A stretch of DNA of 14,740 nt from DATEMK01 sp035275625. GTDB taxonomy: Bacteria; Bacteroidota; Bacteroidia; AKYH767-A; OLB10. The stretch spans positions 1-14,740 of the forward strand of contig DATEMK010000182.1 of assembly GCA_035275625.1 (NCBI GenBank). The letters are read 5' to 3'. The notes beneath the pieces were generated by a model. That model saw only the letters and a list, made by a program, of their open reading frames with translations, was not told the DNA's origin and made no database searches. Shown here piece by piece: positions 1 to 7,653 of this stretch (positions are counted from its first letter, which is position 1; each line of letters starts with the position of its first letter). Made by a program: the position numbers and the translations under genes.

Positions 1-2412
1 CTTTTTACCCTTGCTGTAAAGCAGTCATCTGCACAACTTATTTATATCCCTGATCCGGCATGGGCTTCTTTCCTGCAAACAGAGGTTCCTAACGCTATGG
101 TTTATGCCGACAGCCTCAACCCAAATGACCCTTCTGTTGCAGCTACCACGGGTCTTTTTTGTTCAAGCATGAATATTCATGACCTGACAGGGTTAAGCTC
201 GTTTGTTAATTTGCAATCGTTTGACTGCTCGAATAATCATGGTTTAACAACCATTCCCTACATTGCAAATTCAGTTACAAGCTTTGAAATCAATGATTGC
301 GATAGCTTAGCGACAATTACTAACATACCAACCAGCTTAACTTCTTTCGGGGCCGGATCTACGGGTTTAACATCATTGCCTCCCTTTCCTGGTGGATTAA
401 CACATATTCATTTCTCTGATAACAAATTGACATCTTTGCCAAGTCTTCCTTCCGGTCTTCTTGAATTAACAGTGGAGGGCAATGATCTTACATCACTGCC
501 GTCTTTGCCCGCCTCGCTTACGTTGCTGAATGTTACTGCAAATTCGCTGACTGTTCTCCCTGCATTACCTGCTTCATTAACAACCTTGTTTTGCGGTTAC
601 AATCCATCCCTGGTAGTACCTTCTTTGTCCTCATCCTCTATAACATCACTTGATATCAGCGAAACTGTAAGTAATCCTTTTCCTGCACTTCCGCCCGGTT
701 TGTTAGAACTTTCCTGTGATGGCATGTTCCCGCCATTAACTTCTTTACCGCCTTTACCACAAAATCTTGCCTTGTTAAGCTGCAGGCATAATAACCTGAC
801 AACTTTACCTTTGTTGCCTCCCAACCTGGATTGGTTAGATTGCCGTTATAATAGTATCATGAATATTACGCAACCACTTCCGTCAACATGCAGTATGATA
901 CAATTTACTAACAATCCTATTTCATGTATTCCGCAACTGCATGCCAATGGCATTTCTTTTTTTGAAACTGATATGACTGATTGCCTGTTTAACAAACCCC
1001 CGGGTTGCAATGATTGCCTTTTATACAGTTCGTGCTCACCGGCATATAGTTGTAATAATATGGCATATGTAAGCGGAACAGTTTTCAATGATGTGAATAC
1101 AGACGGCACTTTGAATAACGGAGAACCCGGAAGAAAGAAGATTTATCTTTTCTCGAACAACGGTAATTTTTCAACCGAATGTGATTCGAATGGAAGTTAT
1201 TATTTGCCGGCAGACACGGGAATTTCATTTGTTGTGAATGTGCAGGTGCCGCCTTACCGGGTTGTTTCAACCACGCCTGTGAGCCACTATTTTTCAAATT
1301 ACGGAAACATAGATTCGCTTAACCATATAGGAATTTATGATATCCCCAATATTAATGACCTTGCTGTTTCGCTGACTTCATATCCTGCTATACGACCGGG
1401 TTTTGATTATCATTCACTGTTGACAATGGATAATCCGGGAACTACCATTCAAAACGGGCAGGTTTATTTAGTAAAACCATCCATCATGACTTTTGTTTCG
1501 GCTGCCCCGACACAGTCATCTGTTTCAGGGGATACGATATTCTGGAATTTTTCAAACTTCCAGCCTCTCGGTGCTACAGCAAATTTTGATGCTGTTTTTT
1601 CAGTTCCGACAAGCGTTGTTGCGGGAACGGTAATCAATTCTTATGCTGGAATTATAGCAGCAGGCAATGATACCACACCAGCCAATAATTTTGCTGTTGA
1701 CAATCAAACAGTAGTTAATTCCTGTGATCCTAATGATAAGCAGGCTGAACCTGCGGGGGGATTGACGCTGTCACAAATTGCAATAGGTGAGTATATGACC
1801 TATACCGTGCGCTTTCAGAATACAGGGACTGCACCGGCTGTAAATGTCGTGATAGCAGATACTCTTTCTTCAACACTTGACCTGACTACTTTTAATATTG
1901 TAAGTGCAAGCCATGCATATACATGGAAAATTGAAAACCGCGTTTTGTATTTGCGGTTTGAAAATATTATGCTGCCTGACAGCAACAGCAATGAACCGCA
2001 AAGTCACGGATGCTTTAAATACAGGGTAAAACCGTATAACACCCTGCAAGCTGGTGACATGATAAGCAATACTGCCTATATTTATTTTGATTTTAATAGC
2101 GCGGTTCAGACCAATACAACGAACACACTGGTTTTACCTTTAGGAATAGCGGGTTTTAACTCTTCTGACGGACCATACGCTGTTTTTCCAAATCCTGCAC
2201 ACGAAAATCTGATGATTCGTTTTAAGGAATTGCAAACAGGCGCACCTGCATTGATTTCTGTTTTTGATGTGTGGGGAAGAACTGTTTTAACAACAGAAAG
2301 AAATCAAGGTTCTGAAATTGAATTAAATTTAAGTTCAATCAGTGGAGGAATTTATTTTCTGCAGGTTAAATGGAATGGTAAAGTGTATCAGAACCGGTTT
2401 GTTAAGGATTGA
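1..2412 (+). CDS. Secreted leucine-rich-repeat protein with SdrD-B-like, DUF7619-like and T9SS sorting domains (5' end outside window)
   Basis: The reading frame is open to base 1. The first in-frame ATG is at 97, but the codons before it (LFTLAVKQSSAQ) read like the end of a signal peptide, so the true start probably lies a few codons left of the window. In window residues, about 60-315 hold some 11 leucine-rich repeats of 20-23 residues with the pattern LTSLPxLPxxLxxL. About 353-400 resemble an SdrD B-like (Cna-B type) domain (VSGTVFNDVNTDGTLNNGEPG). About 575-713 begin with CDPNDKQAEP and contain YTVRFQNTGTAPA and YIYFDFN, the pattern of the Bacteroidetes DUF7619/DUF11-like domain. The last 80 residues are a T9SS type A sorting domain with FPNP and GGIYFLQV. 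The predicted role is an exported surface or secreted protein with a binding scaffold; the ligand is unknown. It converges on the kelch gene with a 49-base gap. Confidence 0.9.
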   Translation, partial: LFTLAVKQSSAQLIYIPDPAWASFLQTEVPNAMVYADSLNPNDPSVAATTGLFCSSMNIHDLTGLSSFVNLQSFDCSNNHGLTTIPYIANSVTSFEINDCDSLATITNIPTSLTSFGAGSTGLTSLPPFPGGLTHIHFSDNKLTSLPSLPSGLLELTVEGNDLTSLPSLPASLTLLNVTANSLTVLPALPASLTTLFCGYNPSLVVPSLSSSSITSLDISETVSNPFPALPPGLLELSCDGMFPPLTSLPPLPQNLALLSCRHNNLTTLPLLPPNLDWLDCRYNSIMNITQPLPSTCSMIQFTNNPISCIPQLHANGISFFETDMTDCLFNKPPGCNDCLLYSSCSPAYSCNNMAYVSGTVFNDVNTDGTLNNGEPGRKKIYLFSNNGNFSTECDSNGSYYLPADTGISFVVNVQVPPYRVVSTTPVSHYFSNYGNIDSLNHIGIYDIPNINDLAVSLTSYPAIRPGFDYHSLLTMDNPGTTIQNGQVYLVKPSIMTFVSAAPTQSSVSGDTIFWNFSNFQPLGATANFDAVFSVPTSVVAGTVINSYAGIIAAGNDTTPANNFAVDNQTVVNSCDPNDKQAEPAGGLTLSQIAIGEYMTYTVRFQNTGTAPAVNVVIADTLSSTLDLTTFNIVSASHAYTWKIENRVLYLRFENIMLPDSNSNEPQSHGCFKYRVKPYNTLQAGDMISNTAYIYFDFNSAVQTNTTNTLVLPLGIAGFNSSDGPYAVFPNPAHENLMIRFKELQTGAPALISVFDVWGRTVLTTERNQGSEIELNLSSISGGIYFLQVKWNGKVYQNRFVKD

Positions 2413-2461
2413 AAAATTTGTGAGAATTCCTGCCTGACAGGATGTGGGTTTCACTTTGAAT
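2413..2461. repeat. Convergent intergenic hairpin, possible decayed copy of the local repeat
   Basis: The 49 bases between two convergent stop codons contain a small stem, TCCTG-CCTGA-CAGGA (about 2428-2442). It is followed by GTGGGTTTCA, as in the hairpin repeat at 6828-6874, and preceded by GAAAAATTTGTGAGA, close to the GAAAAATGAGAG core found elsewhere. No clear U-tract follows on either strand, so calling it a bidirectional terminator would be weak. The resemblance to the repeat family was judged by eye. Confidence 0.35.
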
Positions 2462-3658
2462 CTACATTATAATTTTCCCTGTTTTTTGAATTTCGCTATT
2501 CAGATAAAACTTCCACAGGTAAATACCCTGCGCACAGGACGAAAGGCTGATATTTGTTTCAGGATGAATAATTTTTTTTGAAAAAATTATTTTACCTTCA
2601 GTGCTGATTATATCAAGCCGGTAATCCGCAACCGGTAGTGAATGTTTAAAAACAAAGGCCTGGTTTCCGGGACATGGATATAAATTTGCCTGAACAGAAT
2701 TTTCAGTTTCTTCAACTCCTGTTCCATCACAATACTGCCATAACTGGCTGAAGAACGACTGAAAAGACTGATTCATTCCTCCGAAGATATATCCGCAATT
2801 GCCTGCCGCAAAAGATGAACCTGATTGTCTTGCCGTATCAGGCAGCGAGGATAGCTGCGTCCATACTCCTGCCAGGGGATTAAATTCCCATAAATCATCA
2901 AAAGTTGTTCCGGGAGCATTTCCTGTATTGCCCGTGGTAACGTAAGCTTTATTGTTTAACACGAATGAAAGCGCTGAATGCCGTGCGGGACCCGCAAAAT
3001 TTCCGATCTGTGTCCATGAATTGAGCACATCGTCATAAGTGTAAAAATCATTTAACCCCGCATAAGACGAGAGGTTGTTTACTCCACAGCCCACATAGCC
3101 CAATCCATTCAATGCAAAATGAACAGTTGACTGCCTTACCCCCCCTGGAAAATTTGCTTTTTGACTCCATGTATCATTAGCAGGATCGTATTGCCATAAA
3201 TCATCATACAGGGGAGAATATCCCAAACCAATATATGCCTTGTTATTCAATAAAAACACACATGAACCATAGCGTGGAGAGCCGGGAAAATTATTTTTTG
3301 TTGTCCATGAATTTAAACCGGGATCATATTCGTACACACCACCGTGGTTAGCTCCGTTTATCCAGCCCATTATCACATACCCTTTGCCATTCATAGAAAA
3401 AGCCGTTCCCCCTGCTACGTTAGCAGGCATAGCCGCTTTTTGTGTCCAGGCATCAGTGGCAGTATTGTATTGCCACACTTCATTCAGGTATACATTGCCT
3501 GCCTTAAAACCGCCTGCCATGTATGCATTATTTGCTATTACGAAAACATTTGGAACTACCCGTCCGTCAGAAGGCATCGGAGTTTTTTGCTGCCACCCCG
3601 CATAAGTTATTTGAGAACAAACCGAGAGCAACGACAGTGATAGGAATTGTTTCAGCAT
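2462..3658 (-). CDS. Secreted kelch-repeat beta-propeller protein with T9SS sorting domain
   Basis: I chose the ATG at 3658 over the in-frame ATG at 3727 because MLKQFLSLSLLSVCSQITYA is a clean signal peptide beginning there and the 23 extra upstream residues are not. The protein is 398 residues. About 21-320 hold six kelch-type blades, each with a conserved NNKAY(I/V)xxG strand followed by (D)LWQYDPxxxxWxQ and xxFPGxxR. This is the classic kelch/galactose-oxidase-like propeller found in many exported Bacteroidetes proteins. The last 75 residues form a T9SS type A-like sorting domain ending GIYLWKFYLNSEIQKTGKIIM, but the usual YPNP start is YPCPGN, a slight degeneration. Catalytic residues of galactose oxidase are not evident, so a binding role is more likely than an enzyme. 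A copy of the local repeat lies 75 bases upstream of the start. Confidence 0.88.
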   Translation of the reverse strand: MLKQFLSLSLLSVCSQITYAGWQQKTPMPSDGRVVPNVFVIANNAYMAGGFKAGNVYLNEVWQYNTATDAWTQKAAMPANVAGGTAFSMNGKGYVIMGWINGANHGGVYEYDPGLNSWTTKNNFPGSPRYGSCVFLLNNKAYIGLGYSPLYDDLWQYDPANDTWSQKANFPGGVRQSTVHFALNGLGYVGCGVNNLSSYAGLNDFYTYDDVLNSWTQIGNFAGPARHSALSFVLNNKAYVTTGNTGNAPGTTFDDLWEFNPLAGVWTQLSSLPDTARQSGSSFAAGNCGYIFGGMNQSFQSFFSQLWQYCDGTGVEETENSVQANLYPCPGNQAFVFKHSLPVADYRLDIISTEGKIIFSKKIIHPETNISLSSCAQGIYLWKFYLNSEIQKTGKIIM

Positions 3659-3732
3659 TTTATTTTTATTTCTGTAAAAATAAGGAATTGTACCGAAAGG
3701 AGCACATGGCTGAAGCTGAGCATCCATAGTTC

Positions 3733-3763
3733 GAATGAAAAATGAAAGAGGATGAAACTACAT
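3733..3763 (+). repeat. Dispersed intergenic repeat core, copy a
   Basis: GAATGAAAAATGAAAGAG is followed by GATGAAACTACAT. This is one of seven copies of the same intergenic core in the window. It lies between the start of the kelch gene and the stop of the upstream propeller gene. The strand given is the one on which the core reads as quoted. Confidence 0.7.
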
Positions 3764-3776
3764 TAAGAAATCATTT

Positions 3777-5156
3777 TTATTCTCCATCATAAATTATTTT
3801 TTTTGAAAATATTTTTCTTTCATTTTTCAGAGCCATGAGAAATATTCCCGTTTGCAGTTTATTAGTTATGAGTTCAAATTTATTATGCCCCGGCTCAGCC
3901 TTATAGTGCTGCGAATGGACCAGTTTACCCGATGCATTGAATAATTCAATAGTGACACCGGATTTTTTATCCGGTTGAAATGTAACGATTGAATTTTCTG
4001 AAACAGGGTTAGGGTAAATTGTAAAACCTGCAGCCTGCAGCTGCACTTCTTCTGCTCCTGACGCTATTACATAATCTGTAAAAATATTTGGAAGACCCAT
4101 CCGGCTTGATCCGGGAGAAAGATTTACGGCTAAATCAACAAAATTGCAGGCAGTCCCCAATAGATTGGGAAAATTTATGACGCTCAAATATGAGGTATTA
4201 TAATTTGCCATATATATTTTTTGATCCGGTCCCATCTGTAAGGTACTCGAATGGCCCGTGCTTGTTCCAATTAGTGTCGCTGAATTAATTATTGCATTGG
4301 GGGAACCGGCCGTAAGGTCAAACTGGTAAACATGATATCCCGAACCGTACTCACTGCAATACAGTCTTGTTCCATCAGGGGAAAATTCTACTCCGTAAGC
4401 CCAGTGGTAATTGGGTGATGCCATGACAACAGGGTTTGAAGTAATACCGGTAGCATTATCAAAATCGTGCAATTCAAAACTGTTTTCCTGCAGAGCTGCA
4501 GCAAGCTTATTTCTTAAGGGAGATGCTTTCAGGCAACCCATAAAATCAAGCCCGAAATGAGATATTCCTGAAACTGTAGTGACCGGGGTAGTGCTTATGC
4601 CCGTTGAAGTCAGTAAAAAAGAATGAAATATATCACCCTTATTCTGGGTAGTGATAATCCAGATATCCGAACCGTTTGAATGACGGACTGCGGTGATTTT
4701 TTCATCAGCCGCAGGAAGTAATTGCACATTTAATGCTGTAACGTCCCCTGACCCGCCCTGCAGACTCATATCTACTATATTATAATCAAAACTCGCAGTG
4801 CTGCCATAACCCGTGGTGAATAAATAGTATATGCCCGTATTACCGGGTTGTTTTACTATCAATGCCGATTGTGTGGAAGATTGATTGCCTGATAATCCCG
4901 TACCATTTGGCATAGGCACATGGTTGCTGTTCCAGACTGTCATTCCATCCGTATAAAATAACAGGTTGCCCGTTGCACCAGCAATGCTTGCACAGCCTTC
5001 CTGCTGAACCATGGAAACTCCCGGAAAAGCTACGGGGCTTCCCGAATTAAAATCCAGTCCGGCATTCTCTCCGAAACACCAGATATTTGCTTCCTTCTGT
5101 GCAAAAGAAAGATTTAAATTAACCGACAGGATTATCAGCAGCAGTTTGGTTTTCAT
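3777..5156 (-). CDS. Secreted WD40/YncE-like beta-propeller protein with T9SS sorting domain
   Basis: I chose the ATG at 5156 rather than 5192 because MKTKLLLIILSVNLNLSFAQ is a textbook signal peptide ending in FAQ, and because a promoter match lies just upstream. The protein is 459 residues. The mature N-terminus, KEANIWCFGENAGLDFNSG with EGCASIAGATGNLLFYTDG and VWNSNHVPMPNGTGL, is the hallmark opening of a large Bacteroidetes family of exported propeller proteins, in which a WD40/YncE-like domain is often followed by PKD modules. Here it goes straight to the sorting domain. Later blades include YGVEFSPDGTRLYCSEYGSG and LQMGPDQKIYMANY. The final 84 residues are a T9SS type A domain (FTIYPNPVSEN, LFNASGKLVHS, KKIIYDGE). 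The molecular function is unknown; cell-surface or secreted location is inferred from the signal peptide and sorting domain. Confidence 0.88.
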   Translation of the reverse strand: MKTKLLLIILSVNLNLSFAQKEANIWCFGENAGLDFNSGSPVAFPGVSMVQQEGCASIAGATGNLLFYTDGMTVWNSNHVPMPNGTGLSGNQSSTQSALIVKQPGNTGIYYLFTTGYGSTASFDYNIVDMSLQGGSGDVTALNVQLLPAADEKITAVRHSNGSDIWIITTQNKGDIFHSFLLTSTGISTTPVTTVSGISHFGLDFMGCLKASPLRNKLAAALQENSFELHDFDNATGITSNPVVMASPNYHWAYGVEFSPDGTRLYCSEYGSGYHVYQFDLTAGSPNAIINSATLIGTSTGHSSTLQMGPDQKIYMANYNTSYLSVINFPNLLGTACNFVDLAVNLSPGSSRMGLPNIFTDYVIASGAEEVQLQAAGFTIYPNPVSENSIVTFQPDKKSGVTIELFNASGKLVHSQHYKAEPGHNKFELITNKLQTGIFLMALKNERKIFSKKIIYDGE

Positions 5157-5189
5157 GGTAGGATATTTTAAAGGAATATTTTTGAGTAA

Positions 5190-5219
5190 CAAATATACCC
5201 TAAAAAGATTAACAGCAAG
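5190..5219 (-). promoter_or_regulatory. Candidate Bacteroidetes-type promoter for the propeller gene
   Basis: On the minus strand CTTG (5216-5219) is followed after 18 bases by TATATTTG (5190-5197). This fits the Bacteroidetes housekeeping promoter, TTTG then about 19-21 bases then TAnnTTTG. It would place the transcription start roughly 25-30 bases before the ATG at 5156, which also supports that start over the one at 5192. Confidence 0.5.
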
Positions 5220-5250
5220 TATGAACTCAGTATCATTTCATATTCTTCAG

Positions 5251-5275
5251 GAAAACGAAGATTATGAAACTACAT
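5251..5275 (+). repeat. Dispersed intergenic repeat core, copy b
   Basis: GAAAACGAAGAT followed by TATGAAACTACAT. The right half is identical to copies d, e and g; the left half is diverged. It sits upstream of the propeller gene promoter and about 50 bases left of copy c. Confidence 0.55.
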
Positions 5276-5301
5276 TCAAAGGTTCCGGTTTGGGAGGACA
5301 C

Positions 5302-5390
5302 AAAGTTTTTATTTCTGTTTTAATGGAAAAATTAAGATTTTATTAAATAATTGCAGTGCTCTTGAAAAATGAGAGGCTATGAAATTATAT
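5302..5390 (+). repeat. Long form of the intergenic repeat, copy c (pairs with 8282-8369)
   Basis: These 89 bases align with 8282-8369 with about 14 differences including one gap, roughly 84% identity by eye. Shared stretches include ATTTCT, TTAAT and TTATTAAATAA, ending in the core TTGAAAAATGAGAGGCTATG followed by AAATTATAT. The alignment shows that the repeat can extend some 60 bases left of the core. Confidence 0.7.
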
Positions 5391-5421
5391 TCGGGCGCTT
5401 GTTGCGCTTGTTTTGTTACAG

Positions 5422-5440
5422 AAAATAATTTAATTATTTT
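5422..5440 (-). terminator. AT-only inverted repeat over a stop codon, weak terminator candidate
   Basis: AAAATAAT-TTA-ATTATTTT is a perfect 8-base-pair inverted repeat whose loop is the stop codon of the gene ending at 5430. On the minus strand the second arm ends in TTTT. The stem has no G or C, so it would be weak as an intrinsic terminator and may be compositional. Confidence 0.25.
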
Positions 5441-6551
5441 GCACTATCAGTTTTTGCTTAACAACAGCATCTTTAAATTCAATGTTCAAAATATAAAATC
5501 CGTCTGAAAAGCCGGAAACATTTATCTGAACTGATAAATTATTCACCTCAATTATTTTTATTTCTTTTCCGCTTGTTTCATATATATGAATCCTTATTAT
5601 TTTTTCTTTGGCCGATTTGACAGTGCTGATGTTTTTTGCCGGGTTAGTTATACTGACCCTGTTTACCAGAGCGTTTGCGGTTGATATATACAAAGGCAAA
5701 CCCTGGTTGCAACTTTCAAGATCAATATATCCGCCTGAGCCGGGAAATGGAATCGGAGTACCTGCTGTTGCACTGCTACCCGAAAAAGTTATCGGTAATA
5801 ATGAAGTCGGATAAACAGGATTACTAAAACCAAAACCGATATAAAAAACACTATTCATAATAAAGCTTCCATAAGCATTTGACGTATTCAGTGTAAATGG
5901 AATCTGAACTACAATATTTCCGATGGTGTCAATGACTACAAGAGAGTCACTCATTTGATTAGCATATCCCGTAAGAAAATATGAATTCCCGTTTTGATCT
6001 ACTGCAATATCATACATGGTTATCATTCGGTTATTCAGGGTTGTATAAATCGGGTTAAAATTCGTTCCGTCAAATCTGAGAATTGTATTTATGTTACCCC
6101 CGGTGGCGCCATCAAAATATAAATAATTTCCACTGCCGCCTCCATTATAAATATTAAACGAGGCACCGGAACCTGCAATTGTCCAGGAGGAACCATCATA
6201 ATAATATGCATTCTGAGAAACGCAATCGTAAAATGTGGGGCTGAAACTCCCGTTAAGATTAGCAGCATAAGCAGTTGAGTAATTATACGATGCAACAACC
6301 GTATTTCCGGGAGTGTTAATAGTTGTTCCGTTAAACTGAAATTCAAGAATGCTGTCATGGGTATTTGCCCAAAAAGTATTGGAGTTGCAGGGAATGCCAG
6401 CCATGTTATTTCCGGGCAAAAATGATGGAGCATCAGTGCCGGTATTAAAAGGTGCGGCATCGCCAGTATTTGTCATCCCGGTATTATTATTAAAATTTTG
6501 TCCGCAACAAATAAGCGGAGCAATAGCCATAACTAAAATGAGTGCTTTCAT
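5430..6551 (-). CDS. Secreted protein of unknown function with degenerate T9SS sorting domain
   Basis: The protein is 373 residues and starts with MKALILVMAIAPLICCGQ, a signal peptide. The two cysteines do not make a normal lipobox, since the residue before the second Cys is Cys. The body is rich in Asn, Gly, Ser and Thr and looks like beta-strand repeats that report an object's state (YNGGGSGNYLYFDGATGG, MYDIAVDQNGNSYFLTGYA), reminiscent of propeller blades, but I do not recognise a named domain. The last 75 residues match a T9SS type A sorting domain in layout (ITNPAKN near its start, then IHIYETSGKEIKI, GFYILNIEF, KQKLIVQNN), although the usual YPNP is ITNP. The long gap upstream (6552-7086) is filled with repeats. 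Function is unknown; export and surface or secreted fate are inferred. Confidence 0.8.
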   Translation of the reverse strand: MKALILVMAIAPLICCGQNFNNNTGMTNTGDAAPFNTGTDAPSFLPGNNMAGIPCNSNTFWANTHDSILEFQFNGTTINTPGNTVVASYNYSTAYAANLNGSFSPTFYDCVSQNAYYYDGSSWTIAGSGASFNIYNGGGSGNYLYFDGATGGNINTILRFDGTNFNPIYTTLNNRMITMYDIAVDQNGNSYFLTGYANQMSDSLVVIDTIGNIVVQIPFTLNTSNAYGSFIMNSVFYIGFGFSNPVYPTSLLPITFSGSSATAGTPIPFPGSGGYIDLESCNQGLPLYISTANALVNRVSITNPAKNISTVKSAKEKIIRIHIYETSGKEIKIIEVNNLSVQINVSGFSDGFYILNIEFKDAVVKQKLIVQNN

Positions 6552-6663
6552 TATGTTAGGATTTAGAAATGAGAATCAACCTCCGCAAGATATAAATTAA
6601 AAGTAAAAAACAACTTCAATTATCACCAAAATATTTGAGCATTTAAGATAATCAGATCAATAA

Positions 6664-6774
6664 TCAACAATCATTTGGACACTGGTAAATAAAAAACTCC
6701 CTGCCTTTCATAACAGAGAGTTTAGTAATAATATTAATGTGAAAAGAGCGATCAGATTTTTAATGATTGTTTGA
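6664..6774. repeat. Inverted repeat pair bounding about 110 bases
   Basis: TCAACAATCATT (6664-6675) and AATGATTGTTTGA (6762-6774) are inverse complements apart from one extra base, and they enclose the terminator-like hairpin at 6687-6723. This could be a small MITE-like unit or chance in AT-rich DNA. It ends seven bases before repeat copy d. No target-site duplication was identified. Confidence 0.3.
6687..6723 (-). terminator. Terminator-like hairpin, minus strand
   Basis: On the minus strand AAACTC (6-base stem), a 1x1 mismatch and CTG pair with CAG and GAGTTT, and the hairpin is followed at once by a run of six T. The nearest minus-strand gene upstream ends at 7087, about 365 bases away, so it would serve a transcript running through the repeat-rich gap. 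The fold was judged by eye. Confidence 0.4.
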
Positions 6775-6780
6775 TAACAG

Positions 6781-6874
6781 GAATGAAAAATGAGAGTATG
6801 AAACTACATCAGTATATACTTTCTTTAAACCCAGCAGGAAACTGCGTTAACCTGCCGGGTTGTGGGTTTCATGA
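6781..6874 (+). repeat. Intergenic repeat, copy d, followed by hairpin repeat H1
   Basis: The core GAATGAAAAATGAGAG then TATGAAACTACAT occupies 6781-6809. Hairpin H1 follows: AACCCAGCAGG (6828-6838), loop AAACTGCGTTAA, then CCTGCCGGGTT (6851-6861), an 11-base stem with one mismatch, and a tail GTGGGTTTCATGA. The inverse pair ATGAAAC (in the core) and GTTTCAT (in the tail) brackets the unit. The same hairpin core recurs at 7046 and 7512. Confidence 0.65.
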
Positions 6875-6950
6875 CTTTCAGTTTTTTCAATTGCCAAAAC
6901 AGGAAGATAAATCAGATGGCTTGTACCATATAAATGGTATGAAGACACAG

Positions 6951-7021
6951 AAAGAATAAAATGAGAGAGTATGAAACTACATTGATACGATCCTTGTCCG
7001 TAGACGGGGACCAGCGGGAGG
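6951..7021 (+). repeat. Intergenic repeat, copy e, with possible third HNH scrap
   Basis: The core here is AAAATGAGAGAG then TATGAAACTACAT (to 6982). About ten bases on comes CTTGTCCGTAGACGGGGACC. This matches CTTGTCCAAAGACGCTGACC beside copy g at 16 of 20 positions, in the same order and orientation. The latter codes for part of the HNH-like fragment on the minus strand, so copy e may carry a decayed piece of the same junction. No reading frame survives here. Confidence 0.45.
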
Positions 7022-7045
7022 ACGAAAGGGAGAATGGATACGTGT

Positions 7046-7093
7046 AACCCGGCAGGAATCTGCGTTAACCTGGCGGATGGCGGGATTCAATAT
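7046..7093 (+). repeat. Hairpin repeat H2, overlapping the end of a gene
   Basis: AACCCGGCAGG, loop AATCTGCGTTAA and CCTGGCGGATGG, followed by CGGGATTCAATAT. It shares the CTGCGTTAAC core and the GGGATTCA tail with the other hairpin copies. It overlaps the last codons and stop of the small exported-protein gene on the minus strand. Confidence 0.65.
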
Positions 7094-7341
7094 TCTCTCT
7101 TCTTAGGCTCAACGCGCTTCGGATCCTCATCATCACCTGTTCGTTTGGGTTTTGTAGTGTCAGGCGGGGATGGCGACAGCTTATTAGTCAATGTATCCAT
7201 CGGCATGTCATTAATTTTGTCAAGCTGTACAGGGTCAACCCGGGCTGTATCTGTTTTTTGATGAGGAGGGGTTTTGTTTACCTGCGCATTGCATGCAAAA
7301 GCAAATGCAATGATAAATGTGAGCATGCTTATTTTTTTCAT
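7087..7341 (-). CDS. Small exported Pro- and charge-rich protein, unknown function
   Basis: I chose the ATG at 7341, giving 84 residues, over an in-frame ATG at 7452 because MKKISMLTFIIAFAFACNAQ is a clear signal peptide and an A/T-rich leader precedes it; the 37 extra upstream residues look non-coding. The mature part of about 64 residues is full of Pro, Lys, Asp and Thr (NKTPPHQKTDTARVDPVQL, SPSPPDTTKPKRTGDDEDP) and ends KKREY. It looks disordered and has no recognised domain or sorting signal. A Cys just before the cleavage zone (FACNAQ) could make it a lipoprotein, with FAFAC as an acceptable but not ideal lipobox. The stop codon lies inside hairpin repeat H2, so the current C-terminus may have been supplied or trimmed by that repeat. 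Function is unknown. Confidence 0.6.
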   Translation of the reverse strand: MKKISMLTFIIAFAFACNAQVNKTPPHQKTDTARVDPVQLDKINDMPMDTLTNKLSPSPPDTTKPKRTGDDEDPKRVEPKKREY

Positions 7342-7511
7342 TTCAATGTTTATTTTTTTTCTACCTGCTAAAGACAGTACAAAATCATTCCATGGCAAAG
7401 TTGATGATACTTTTTCCCTTATCCCGGTATTTAGAAAATAAGGTTTATACAAATAAATAAGCCATTTTTCAGGAATCGGTTCAGGAAAAAGGAAACATCC
7501 CCGTGTTGTTA

Positions 7512-7583
7512 AACCGGGCAGGGAACTGCGTTAACTTGGCGGGTGGTGGGATTCATGAAAAATGTGAGACTACGAAACAATAT
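7512..7583 (+). repeat. Composite repeat: hairpin H3 joined directly to core copy f
   Basis: Hairpin H3 (AACCGGGCAGG, GAACTGCGTTAA, CTTGGCGGGTGGTGGG) runs straight into ATTCATGAAAAATGTGAGAC and then TACGAAACAATAT, a diverged form of the core. Here hairpin and core are contiguous, which suggests the two repeat types are parts of one longer element. The gap around it (7342-7653) holds nothing else that I recognise. Confidence 0.6.
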
Positions 7584-7653
7584 GAAGAGATAAAGCCTGT
7601 TGAGAAGGACTCAAAAGACTTAAGCGACTAAAATTTCTGTCCTTGAATAGTCC

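Noticed and set aside
5011..5346. Plus-strand 111-codon frame upstream of the propeller gene
   Set aside because: The first half is antisense to the signal-peptide region of a real gene and the second half is repeat b and c sequence.
6771..7261. Short plus-strand frames in the 6.8-7.3 kb region
   Set aside because: They run through hairpin repeats or antisense to the small exported-protein gene, and have no recognisable protein features.
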